Source: Bradyrhizobium sp. Ce-3 (GTDB taxonomy: Bacteria > Pseudomonadota > Alphaproteobacteria > Rhizobiales > Xanthobacteraceae). From it: a DNA stretch of 64,000 nucleotides. The translations under genes were made by a program, and so were the position numbers. A model generated the notes under the pieces. It had not been told where the DNA came from, searched no databases, and saw only the letters and a program-made list of their open reading frames with translations. Location of the stretch: NCBI RefSeq assembly GCF_022835695.1, contig NZ_BQUV01000001.1:616641-680640 (forward strand), read 5' to 3'. Below are positions 42,640-52,200 of this stretch, one piece after another (position 1 is the stretch's first letter; every line of letters begins with the position of its first letter).

Positions 42640-44040
42640 TCAGATCGCGGGATGGCGCTTGTGCCAGTCGGTGACGCGCTGGAAGGCATCGCCCGCGCGA
42701 ACCAGGCTTGCTTCGTCGAAATGCCGGCCGACGAACTGGAAGGCGACCGGACCGCCGTTCGGGGCGAAGCCGCCGGGAAGCGTCACGGTCGGGCTGCCGG
42801 TCATGTCGAACGGACAGGTAAAGCGCAGTAGCCCGGTGATCAGCGACGGGTCCTCACCGAGTGCGGCCATCCTGGCCAAGGTCGGCGCGGCGAACGCCTG
42901 CGCTGGAACCGCGATCAGATCGACCGTCTCGAACAGCAGCCGCACGGCGCCACGAAACGCTTCGCGCCGCAACACGATCTTCTGATAGTCCATGCCGGAT
43001 TGCGCCCGGCCGAGATCGAGCAGGCCGGCGAGCGCCGGGCCGTACTCGTCCTTGCGCGCGGGATAGGTCGCCTCGTGCGCAACCGCCACCTCGATGCCGC
43101 ACAGCGGGAACCAGTCCTCGATCACCGCCTTCGGATCGGGGAACGTGATGTCCTTGATCTTCGCGCCGAGGTCGGCGGCAACCCGCAGGCCTTCGCTGAG
43201 CACCTTGCCGGCAGCCTCGTCGGTGCCCTCGCTGGTCCAGCGCCGATCGACCCCGATCGTCAGGCCGCGCAAATCTCCAGTCAGGCCCGCAAGATAGTCC
43301 GGCACCGCCAGCGGCACGGACGTGGTGTCCTTGGGATCCTGGCCCGCGATCACGGCGAGGATTGCGCCGCAATCGGCCGCGCTGCGCGCCATCGGCCCGA
43401 TATGGTCCAGCGTCGCCGCGAGTTCGAACGCGCCGTAACGGCTGACGCGGCCCCAGGTCGGTTTCAGCCCGGTGATGCCGTTGGCCGCCGAGGGAAACCG
43501 GATCGAGCCGCCGGTATCGGTTCCAAGCGATCCGAAGCACAGCCCCGCGGCGGTCGCGACGCCCGAACCGCTCGATGACGCCCCCGACCACAGATCGGCA
43601 TTCCATGGATTCTTCGGCGGATCGATCTTCGGGTGATGATCGGCATAGGCGCCCTCGGTCTGCTGCAGCTTGCCGAGAATGATCGCGCCGGCATCCTTCA
43701 GCCGAGCGACCACGGTGGCGTCCTCATCAGGACGGAACTCGCGATGAATGGTCATGCCGTGCGCGGCCGGCGCACCCTTGGCCCAGCACAGATCCTTGAC
43801 GGCGATCGGCACGCCGTGCAGCGGACCCTTGATCTTGCCGGAGGCGATCTCCTTCTCGGCTGCCGCGGCTTCGGCGAGCGCCGCATCACCCTTCACATAG
43901 GCGTAGCTCTTGAGCTTGCCGTCGAGCTGCTCAATCCGTCCGAGCATCGTCCTGGTCACCTCGACCGGCGAGAGTTTCCTGGACTGGATTTGCTGCCCGA
44001 TCTCGATCAGTCCGAGATAGTGAAGTTCCGTCGTCGGCAT
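42640..44040 (-). CDS. Amidase-signature family amidase, first gene of the amide operon
   Basis: A 466-residue amidase-signature enzyme with a complete triad. The lysine is in GVPIAVKDLCWA near residue 80, the cis-Ser is in SGASSSGSGVATAAG, and the nucleophile Ser is in GTDTGGSIRFPSAANG near residue 176. It is a paralogue of 34641-36044, with the same length, colinear motifs and the same ending (FQRVTDWHKRHPAI against FQSVTDWHTRRPPI). The two probably arose by duplication within this operon and then diverged in substrate. As the first gene after an AmiR-controlled leader, it holds the place of amiE in Pseudomonas, although AmiE is a nitrilase-fold enzyme. The substrate is probably an aliphatic or amino-acid amide (inference). 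Confidence 0.92.
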   Translation of the reverse strand: MPTTELHYLGLIEIGQQIQSRKLSPVEVTRTMLGRIEQLDGKLKSYAYVKGDAALAEAAAAEKEIASGKIKGPLHGVPIAVKDLCWAKGAPAAHGMTIHREFRPDEDATVVARLKDAGAIILGKLQQTEGAYADHHPKIDPPKNPWNADLWSGASSSGSGVATAAGLCFGSLGTDTGGSIRFPSAANGITGLKPTWGRVSRYGAFELAATLDHIGPMARSAADCGAILAVIAGQDPKDTTSVPLAVPDYLAGLTGDLRGLTIGVDRRWTSEGTDEAAGKVLSEGLRVAADLGAKIKDITFPDPKAVIEDWFPLCGIEVAVAHEATYPARKDEYGPALAGLLDLGRAQSGMDYQKIVLRREAFRGAVRLLFETVDLIAVPAQAFAAPTLARMAALGEDPSLITGLLRFTCPFDMTGSPTVTLPGGFAPNGGPVAFQFVGRHFDEASLVRAGDAFQRVTDWHKRHPAI

Positions 44041-44110
44041 CGTTTCTCATCCCCGCACTTGGCACGACGCAAGCGCAGGCACTGCCCATCACCGCGCATG
44101 CGCCTCCGGC

Positions 44111-44134
44111 TTGGCGACACGGACGTGTCGCCAA
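44111..44134. repeat. Perfect 24-bp inverted repeat in the amidase leader
   Basis: TTGGCGACAC (44111-44120) and GTGTCGCCAA (44125-44134) are perfect 10-bp arms around a 4-nt centre. It lies between the leader terminator and the amidase start, so it would form a hairpin in the antiterminated transcript. There is no T run after it on the minus strand. It may be a regulator site, an RNA-stabilising hairpin or a dispersed palindrome. Confidence 0.75.
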
Positions 44135-44147
44135 TTTGTCTGGCGGC

Positions 44148-44193
44148 AAAAGCAAAAAGCCACCCGCCCCTCCAAACGAAGGTGACGAATGGC
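44148..44193 (-). terminator. Leader intrinsic terminator upstream of the amidase operon
   Basis: Read on the minus strand, GCCATTCGTC pairs with GGCGGGTGGC over ten positions (several G-U pairs). One A is bulged, then CCTTC pairs with GGAGG around a GTTT loop. TTTTTGCTTTT follows at once (44158-44148). This is a good intrinsic terminator about 120 nt after the predicted transcription start and about 110 nt before the amidase ATG. Transcription of the operon would need antitermination, which matches the divergent amiR gene. Confidence 0.75.
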
Positions 44194-44253
44194 CCAAATG
44201 CCGCGGCTATGAACTGTCGCTAGGGTCCGGGGTCGAACAGAGCACTCTGCGCG
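44191..44253 (-). promoter_or_regulatory. Candidate AmiR (ANTAR) antitermination target in the leader RNA
   Basis: Hairpin P1 (44253-44234, minus strand) has arms CGCGCAG and CTGTTCG around the hexaloop AGTGCT, with A at loop position 1 and G at position 4, as in ANTAR targets. A second small hairpin, GGC-ATTTGG-GCC (44202-44191), has loop A1 but T at position 4. It shares its last three bases with the 5' arm of the terminator, so the two are mutually exclusive. P1 fits the known rule well, while P2 fits it only partly. The binding protein is probably AmiR encoded at 45620-46213. Confidence 0.6.
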
Positions 44254-44318
44254 GCGATCGGGACGTCATCGGCCAAATCGACGCACGCAAGGTTCGACAG
44301 GAAGCCCTGTAGGAGAAA

Positions 44319-44348
44319 ATTCTAAGGAGGTGTGCAGCGCGTTGTCAA
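44319..44348 (-). promoter_or_regulatory. Sigma-70 promoter of the amidase operon
   Basis: On the minus strand TTGACA (44348-44343) is a perfect -35 hexamer and TAGAAT (44324-44319) matches five of six -10 positions, with an 18-nt spacer. Transcription would start near 44312, giving a leader of about 270 nt. A small hairpin, ACAGG-GCTT-CCTGT (44310-44297), lies at the very start of the RNA. Confidence 0.7.
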
Positions 44349-44459
44349 CGAGGCTGGCTGCACAAATTTCGCAAGGTGCATGCGCAGCAAATCGGCATGA
44401 CCTCTTGCACCGACCTCTGCGATGATGATTTCCTTCGCGCGTTGCACTGAAAGTCGTCG

Positions 44460-45623
44460 ATGACAAAGCCGTCCATTCCCGTTGGCATCATCTGCTCGCA
44501 GCACGGGCCTTATCAGGCCATGGGGCGCGAGATCCTCAAGAGCGCCATGATGGCGGTCGACGAAATCAACGAGCAGGACGAGTTCGACTTCGCGATATCA
44601 GCGCATGTCCGCGATCCCCGCGGAATCATTTCCGAGTATCATACGGTCTGCGACGACCTCATTCGCAATGTCGGGGTCGAGCACATCATCGGCTGCTACA
44701 CCTCGGCCTCGCGCAAGCAGGTGCTGCCGATCGTCGAGCGCACCGACCGCCTGCTGTGGTATCCGGCGCGCTACGAGGGGTTCGAATGCTCCGACAACGT
44801 CATTTATGTCGGCGCCTCGCCCAATCACAACGTGCTGCCGCTGGTGCGTTACGTGCTCGACAATCTGTCGCGCGAGATCTTCTGCGTCGGCTCCAACTAT
44901 GTCTGGACCTGGGAAACCAACCGCGTCACCCGCGAGTTGGTGACGGCGGCGCGGGGGAAGATTCTCGCCGAGCGCCTGCTCGAGCTCGGTGAGAGCGCGG
45001 TCGGGCACATCGTCGACGAGATCGTGCGGCGCCGACCGCCGGTCGTGTTCAACACGCTGGTCGGCAGTTCGAGCTACGACTTCATCCGCGCCTTTCACGC
45101 AGCGACCAGCGCGGCGGGGCTCGACATCCCGATGCTGAGCTGCAGCCTGTGCGAACCCGAGCTCAAGATCGCAGGCCCCGCATCGGCCGGATGCATCACC
45201 TCGTCGGCCTATTTCGAAAGCATTCAGCTGCCCGAGAACCGGGCCTTCGTCGCGCGCTGGAAGGCACGTCACGGCGAGCACAGCAGCCCGTCCGTGGACG
45301 GGCAATCGGCCTATGTCGCGGTCTATCTGCTGGCCCGCGCGCTGCAGCGCGCCGGCACGTCCGATATCGGCGAGGTGCGGCGCGCGGCGGCCGGCCACCG
45401 CTACAATTCGCCGCAAGGTCCGGTCTGGATCGACGGCAGCAACAACCACTGCGTCCTGACGCCGCGGCTCGCCGTCTCCAATGCCGAAGGACAGTTCGAC
45501 ATCTTCTGGGAAGCTGAAGCGCCGGTTCGACCGGATCCTTATCTGACGCAGCTCGACATCGCCGCCAGCCCGGCACGGGATGGAACGTTGCCGAATGCGC
45601 CGCATTTGCGGGTTGTGAAATGA
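44460..45623 (+). CDS. amiC: AmiC-like cytoplasmic amide sensor
   Basis: A 387-residue protein of the periplasmic-binding-protein fold, nearly the same length as Pseudomonas AmiC (385). There is no signal peptide: it begins MTKPSIPVGIICSQHGPYQA, so it acts in the cytoplasm. Shared blocks are AMMAVDEINEQDEFDFAISA, TSASRKQVLPIVERTDRLLW, YPARYEGFECSDNVIYVGAS and FNTLVGSSSYDFIRAFH. AmiC binds AmiR and holds it inactive until an amide ligand binds. The gene overlaps amiR by 4 bp (ATGA), as expected for a stoichiometric pair. It is divergent from the amide operon that starts near 44312. The ligand is probably a short amide or urea-like compound taken up by the adjacent transporter. Confidence 0.9.
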   Translation: MTKPSIPVGIICSQHGPYQAMGREILKSAMMAVDEINEQDEFDFAISAHVRDPRGIISEYHTVCDDLIRNVGVEHIIGCYTSASRKQVLPIVERTDRLLWYPARYEGFECSDNVIYVGASPNHNVLPLVRYVLDNLSREIFCVGSNYVWTWETNRVTRELVTAARGKILAERLLELGESAVGHIVDEIVRRRPPVVFNTLVGSSSYDFIRAFHAATSAAGLDIPMLSCSLCEPELKIAGPASAGCITSSAYFESIQLPENRAFVARWKARHGEHSSPSVDGQSAYVAVYLLARALQRAGTSDIGEVRRAAAGHRYNSPQGPVWIDGSNNHCVLTPRLAVSNAEGQFDIFWEAEAPVRPDPYLTQLDIAASPARDGTLPNAPHLRVVK

Positions 45624-46213
45624 GCAAGCCGTCTTCATTTTCTCTGCGCGGACGCAAGGCGCTGGTCGCCATCAAGGACGAGCGTGACGCCACCATCGTC
45701 AGGCGCCAGTTCGAGCGTCTCGGGATCGACATCGTCGCATGGGAGCCCGGCGCCAAGATCGACTGCCGGCCGGACGTGACACTGATCGACGACGACTTCC
45801 TGCCGCTCACCTCGCCTGTGCAGCGCGCCGTGCTCGGACGAAGCCCGGTGATCGCCCTGCTCGGCACCGAGACGCCGAGCCGCCTGAAGCTGGTGCTCGA
45901 GCTCGATCCGGCCTCGTTCCTGGTCAAGCCGCTGCGCTCGGCCGGCATCTATGCCGCGCTCGTGCTGGCCTTCGAACGCAGCGAACGAACCAGCGAGCTC
46001 AAACAGCAGGTGGTGAAGCTCGAACAGCGTCTCCGATCGCGCCGCGTCGTGCTCGCCGCGGTGCTTCAGGTCATGCACACGCATGCGCTGGCCGAGCCGG
46101 CCGCCTTTGCGCTGATCCGGCGGGCTGCCATGGAACAGCGCAAGACCATCGAGGAACTCTCGGCCGAGATCACGGCCAAGGGCTCGCTGCCTGCGCAACG
46201 GGCGCTTAGTTGA
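45620..46213 (+). CDS. amiR: AmiR-like ANTAR-domain transcription antiterminator
   Basis: A 197-residue protein (Pseudomonas AmiR has 196). Residues 1 to about 125 are a degenerate receiver-like domain: LIDDDF is present, but the phosphorylation set is incomplete, so control is by AmiC binding. A coiled-coil segment (ERSERTSELKQQVVKLEQRL) joins it to the C-terminal ANTAR domain, with VVLAAVLQVMHTHALAEPAA then FALIRRAAMEQRKTIEELSAEI. ANTAR domains bind paired hexaloop RNA hairpins and stop terminator formation. The amidase leader next door carries a terminator and at least one such hairpin. Its end overlaps the convergent exoprotein gene by 8 bp. Confidence 0.92.
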   Translation: MSKPSSFSLRGRKALVAIKDERDATIVRRQFERLGIDIVAWEPGAKIDCRPDVTLIDDDFLPLTSPVQRAVLGRSPVIALLGTETPSRLKLVLELDPASFLVKPLRSAGIYAALVLAFERSERTSELKQQVVKLEQRLRSRRVVLAAVLQVMHTHALAEPAAFALIRRAAMEQRKTIEELSAEITAKGSLPAQRALS

Positions 46214-49200
46214 CCACCTGACGCCGCTCCTCCGGCGTCAGCTTCTTCATCTGCTCCGCAGTCAATTGGCCGTCGCCGATCAGCTGAAAGGCGCTGTTCG
46301 GGTCGTACTGGCTCTGCTTGTCGTTGCCTCGGCGTTTTGGTTCGTCGCCACCGTCGCCGCCGCCATAGCCGAGCACTTCGACGATGATGACGGAGGGCTG
46401 CTCGTTGGTGTTCGGCGGCGGCACGGCGGCCTGCTTGGCGGCGGCGCCCGCCGTGTTCGAGGCCTCGCTCAGCGCGCCCATGTTCGGCGCCTGGATTTGC
46501 GGCACGCCGATCACGCCCCCCTGCGCCTGGATGTTGGCGGCGTTGACGATATGCAGCGCGGCGATGTTGACGAAGCTCGACGCGCGGATACCCGCCTCGC
46601 CGGCATCGACGGTGCCGAGCGGCGCGATCAGGTCGACCGTGCCGCGCGCAACCTCCGGAATCGGCTGCAGCGTCGCGATGCCGGCGCCGCTGGAGGGCGT
46701 CACGGGCGATATCGTGATGTCGCCGTAGTTGTCGTAGGCGCGCTTCGGCGGCGTGTAGATCACGGTGGTCTTGGCGCCGCGGCCGGCGTTGATGTCGCCC
46801 TCCGCCGACCAGATCACGATATTGCCGCCGAACGTCGTCATGATGCGCGACAGACCCATCAGCACGCTGTTCTGCGAATAGATCTGGATGTTGCCCGCGC
46901 CCTGCGTGATCAGGCCCGCATCGGCGCCCGGCAGCAGTCCCTCGGTCCCGATCGTGACGCCGCCGCCCGGCGTCAGGAACTGGATGTCGCCGCCGAAATC
47001 GGTGTGAACGAAGCCGCTCGTGATCGCGTAGTTCGCCGCGCCGGGCGTGCCGGACGCCGCGGTGAAGATCGTGATGTCGCCGCGATAGGCGGACTTGTTC
47101 GGGAACAGCGCCGCGATCGCCTCGCGCCCGCGCAGATAGGAGCCGGCGCGCGGGCCGCCGACCTCGTTGTATTCGCGCCCGCCCGCGGTCAGCTCGGCAT
47201 AGTAGACCTGCCGCAGGAAGATGCGCTGCTGCTCGCCCGGCAGCGCGAGGAAGTAGCCGAGCGCATCAGCCTTCGCCCCGCGATAGCCGAAGCGCTCCGT
47301 CAGCCAATCATAGAGCTCATCCCCGTAGGTCTTCGCCACCTTGCCGTGCTGGTCGGCGAGCGGTCCGGCGGCGGCGAGATTGTCCGGATCAAGATAGAGC
47401 CGGGCAAAGCCGGTCCAGTCGACCTGCCCGACACCGACTTCACCTGCGCCGACGCCGGCCTGCATGACGACACTTGCGCCCGGCCGGCTGTCGCCGGCGA
47501 CCAGCGCGCCGATGCTTTCGACCGTCGCGGTCGATCCCTGGTAGATGTTCTTTGCGGCCGTGATTTCGAACGTGCCCGGCCCGGCGATCGCCCAGCCCCG
47601 GTTCGCGTTGAAGTCGACCCCGGGCCAGCCGGCGTAGATGACGCTGCCGCCAGCCGCAATGGTCGACACATCGTTGGGATCGTTGTGCAGGATGAAGCCC
47701 TTGGTGTTGACGATGTCACCACCCGCAAGCATCCGCAGCGGCCCTCCCGCCTGATAATAGGCATTGCTGACGGCGACGCCGCCGATCGTCTGGCGCACCG
47801 TCGTAATCTGCCCATAGGTGATTCCGGTGATATCGCCGTTCACCGCATAGATCCGCGACAGATTGCCGTCGTACGATACAGTCCTGTCCTTGACCGTGTT
47901 TGCATCAAAGGCGAAGGGATACCCACCCGTGTCGTAGCCGTAGACAGGCTGTCCGCTGGGGCTATCGCTCACGGCGGTGCCGCCCCAATAATTGGAAGCC
48001 GCGACAGTCAGTCCGATTGGACCGTTCAGGATTGCCCAGCCGGGCCGGAACGGCGTGGCGAGCGTCGATGGCGGCGCCATTGACGGACCCATCAAGATCG
48101 TGTCGCCAAAGATCGATCCTTGCGCCAGCACCTCGAGCACGCCGTCCTCTGACGGCAGCAATGTCCCGTCGCCCGGATTGTAGATGCTGCCGTTGGCGGC
48201 GACCGCGCGCATGGTCGAAGGCAGGAACCGGAAATACGCGGAAGCGGCTCCCGGCACGAGCGAACCGCCCGCGGCGAACTCGTTGACGGCGGTCGTCCCC
48301 GTCCACAGCGTGAACCAGCTCGCGCCCCCGCCGCTCGCGCTGCCGTTGTCGGCGGCCGTCAGGTTGGTGAGGCCGACACGGCCCGGATCGAGGATGGTTC
48401 CCACGGCCAGGTCGCCGCGGGCGCGAATGTTGATCACGCTGTCGCCCGGAGCGAAATCTCCGCCGGCGAGCTGGATCATCGAATAGGAGGTCAACGGATT
48501 GATCGGCCGCGGATCCACCCCACTGGCGTTGCGGTCGTTGGTTGCGACGAGGCTGCCGAAATCTCCTGTCGCGACATCCATCGCCCCGCGCAGATTGACG
48601 AACTGATTGCCGCCGGTGCCGACAGCGCCGGCCGTCACCGACATTGTGCCGCCGCCGGTCTGCACCAGGGAGCCATCGGCCATCACGCGACCGCTGCCGC
48701 CGACGGCTATGACCAGACCCCGGCCCGCGTCGCCGATCGTGCCGCCGGCCTGCAACGTGACGTTGCCGCCGCCGAGCGCGCCGAGGCCGGAGAACGCCGA
48801 TAGTCCCAAAGACAACATGCTCGGGTCACGGACCTGATCGAGCGTATAGCTGCCGAAGTTGATGCCCCAGGCGGTCCGCTGACCGATCTCCGAACCACCC
48901 TGGCGCCACAGCCAGGATCCGATCTGGGTCGCTCCCTTCGTCAGCGTGCCGCTGATGTCGCCCTGCGCCACCAGCAGGAAATCGCCGCCATGTTCGGGGT
49001 AATACATTCGCTGCGCGCCGAGCGTCGCTTCGTAGCCGGCATTGGCCGATCCGAGCACCGTGCCGTCGGCCAGAGTGCCCCGGTCGACATTGTAAGGATC
49101 ATTCTCCGCGGTCCCGGTCGCCCTGATCGCGGTGCCTGCGGTATAGACGCCGAACGGCGACTGCTGATCGTAGTTGCCGCCGGCGAGAATTTCGAGATTG

Positions 49201-52200
49201 CCCGTACCGGTACGCACGACACTGACGCCCGGCGTGGACGGCTTGTTGATCGTGACGCTGTATGGATCGTTCAACACCACGTTGCCCGAACCGGCGAGCG
49301 TATCGACCGTCTGCAGTGCGCGGCTGTCGGCGCTGGCGAGATCGGCGCCGCCAACGAGCCGCATCGACCAGGATTGCGTTCCCGGATCGAGCATCGGCGA
49401 AGTCGCCCAGATCTGGCGATCGCCCGGTCCGAGCAGATTGACGTTCGTCATGCCGGCCGGCAGCACCGTGCCCTTGGGAAGCGGCGTATCGGCCGTGAAC
49501 GTGTAACCTCCAAAAAGCGTAAGGCTGGTCCCCGCCGGCAGCGTAACCGGCTCAAGCACCAGACTGATCAATGCATTGATGAAGACCCTTCCGGTGAAAT
49601 AGAGACCCTTTTCGAACACAGTGCCGGCCGGAAACACCGTTCCAACGGGAATAGTATCACCCGGGTTGTAGATCTGGTCGGGCGTGATGATACGCCCGCC
49701 ATTCACCTTCCTTGCTGGCGTGGGGGGTCCCCTCACCGTGAAGTCCTCCGCCAATTTGATCGCGACGGGAAGCGGATTAGCGGCGTCCGGGCTTCGCTCG
49801 ACACTTCCGCCGACGAGGTTGAGCTCCATGTTGATGGTGCCATTGCTCGAAATCGTCGAGCCGGCACCGAGGACCACACCGCCCGTTTTGACCGTGTAGG
49901 CGTCCGACAAGGTGCCGGAGACGAGCACGGTCACGGCATCGGGTGACGCCGGCGGCGGCGCAAAGCCGTCGTTGATGCTGCCGTTGATCTTGAGGTCGTT
50001 GGCGGCCCGGACGACGAGCGCGCCCGGCTCGCCCGATCCCAGCACGGCCGGATTAGCATTCGGCCCGTAGCGATAGCCGGAGAAATCCAGATCGCCCTTG
50101 GTCGAGAGATCACCGCTCGACGTGATCGCAACACCCGGCCGCAAGTGGAAGGCCGAGCCGTAGGCGGCGAGACCGGCAAGACGATGCTGCAAATCGCTGT
50201 TCTGCAGCGCCGCGTTGATGAACGCCGTGCTGTCGCCGTGCAGGCCGTCGAGATAGGCCTGATCGATGATGCTGCCGCCCGGCAGGTCGTAGGTGCGGAA
50301 GCCGTTCAACGCGATACTGCTCGCGCCGCGGATGTCGAGCGAGCCGCGCGCATCGATCGCGATATCGTTGGCGCCCGCGCCGTCCCCGCCGGTGCCGCCG
50401 CGGCGCGGCGCGTTGAGCTCGAGCTTGCCGCGGGCCACACCGTCCGGCGATGTCATGTCGATGGTCGCGCCCGCGGCCAGCGTCATGGTACCGTGCGTGG
50501 TGGTAAGCTCGACATGCGCGGTGTTGTTGGCCTCGATCGGCGCGCCGTAGCTGTCGGTCTGCAGCACATTGCCATGGACATCGAGCACGGCATTCGCCGT
50601 GAGCGTGAGATCGTCACGCGCCGACAGGCGCACGGTGCCGGGCTTCGCCCCGCTCGCGTCGATCCTGCCGTCGACCGTAAGGCTGCCCTGGTCGACCGAA
50701 ATCGTCACAGTGCGCGCCTTGATGCCGTCCCCGACGACAAGGCTGCCCTGCCGGAGATCGAAGCTGCGGGCGCTGAAGAAACCTGCATCGTTGAGCCTGG
50801 CATTCAGCGCAGCGAAATCGCCGAAATTCTGCGCCGCGACCGTGAACTGGCCGCTGTCGTAATCACCCGTCGAAGATCCCTTGAGCGTGCCGTCGAACGC
50901 GACCTGGCCGTGCGCAGCGTCGATCGCCTTGGCCGAGATCGAGCCCGCCGCGTTGTTCGCGGCGGAGACATCGATCACCGAACCAGTGCTCTGAACGATA
51001 TTGCCGTTCGAGGAACTCAGGATGAGATCGCCGCCCCAGCTGAACTTGGTGACGTCGAAGAAGGCGATGCCGCGGCCCGACAGGTCGATCATCGCATTTG
51101 CGCCGAGCACGACATCATGCGTCGCATTCAGCGTCAGCTTGCCGGACGGCAGCACGAACGCGGTGTCGACCAACACGCTGTCGCCGGTGAAAGAGAGTGT
51201 GCCGCCAAGGTCTGTCACGCCACGCGTATCGGCGGGAGCGCTCCCGGCCGGCGTGACCAGCCGCAGGGCCGCGCCCGCGCTGACGTCGAGCCTGGCCCCA
51301 TCGCTTGCCGTGATTAGCGGGGTCACGATGATGAGCGCGCCACCCTGCAAAGCGCCGCTGCCGTCCTGACTCAGTCCGACCTTCAGCGTGCCATCGCTGT
51401 TCGCGGTGACGCGTTTCGCCGCCGTCAACGTGACGTCCGAGAAGCCGAGGATCACACGGTTCAGCGTTGCACCATCGGTCGGCCTGCTCTGCGCAGCATC
51501 GTAGCCGAACAGGATCTCATTGGCGGTGATGGCGAGATGCCCCGACCCCGTGCCGGGCCCGCCGGGCAGCACGGCGGCAGGCGCCTGACTGCCATAGGGG
51601 CTCGACGTGGAGCCGCTGCCGCTGCGGATACCGTTCAAGATCAGCGTATCGGCGGTGATGCTCGCGGTCTCGCTGCTCGAGCCAAGGCCATAGACGGCAG
51701 GCGTGTTGAGAACGAATTTGAGAGGATCGGTGGAGGAGCTGCCCTGGCGCGTGGCATCCAGGTCGACGTTGCCGATCAGATTGAACGAGCCACTCGCCGT
51801 GATGACGAGTTGTTCGAGCGCCGGGCTCCCTGCGCTGGTCGACGGCCGGAGCAGCTTGTCGAGCACCGTCTGAGTCAGGTTCCATCCGGACGGCAACTGG
51901 CCTGCGGCCCGCGCTGCAGCAAGCGCGGCCTCGGTGCCGACATTGACCTGCTCCTGCGTCACATTGAGATAGCGCGCGGCGAAATTGACGTCGCCCATGG
52001 TGAGGCCGCCCGGCCCGGCCAGCACGATGCTGCCGTCGGTGAGCAGCGAGCCACCGCTCGCGATGTCGATCTTGCCCGGTCCAACCGCGTTCAGGAACTG
52101 AAACCAGCCATTGGCGACCGCGAGCACGGCCGGACTGCCGTCGGGCGTGGCCGTCGAATAGGGCGCGATGTTGGAATAGACATAACCGAGCGTCGAATCC

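Noticed and set aside
44111-44134. The 24-bp palindrome as the leader terminator
   Set aside because: It has no T run on the minus strand. The hairpin at 44148-44193 is followed by TTTTTGCTTTT and fits better.
44297-44310. ACAGG-GCTT-CCTGT hairpin as the first ANTAR hairpin
   Set aside because: The loop is 4 nt, and if opened to 6 nt it begins with G and has T at position 4, so it does not meet the A1/G4 rule.
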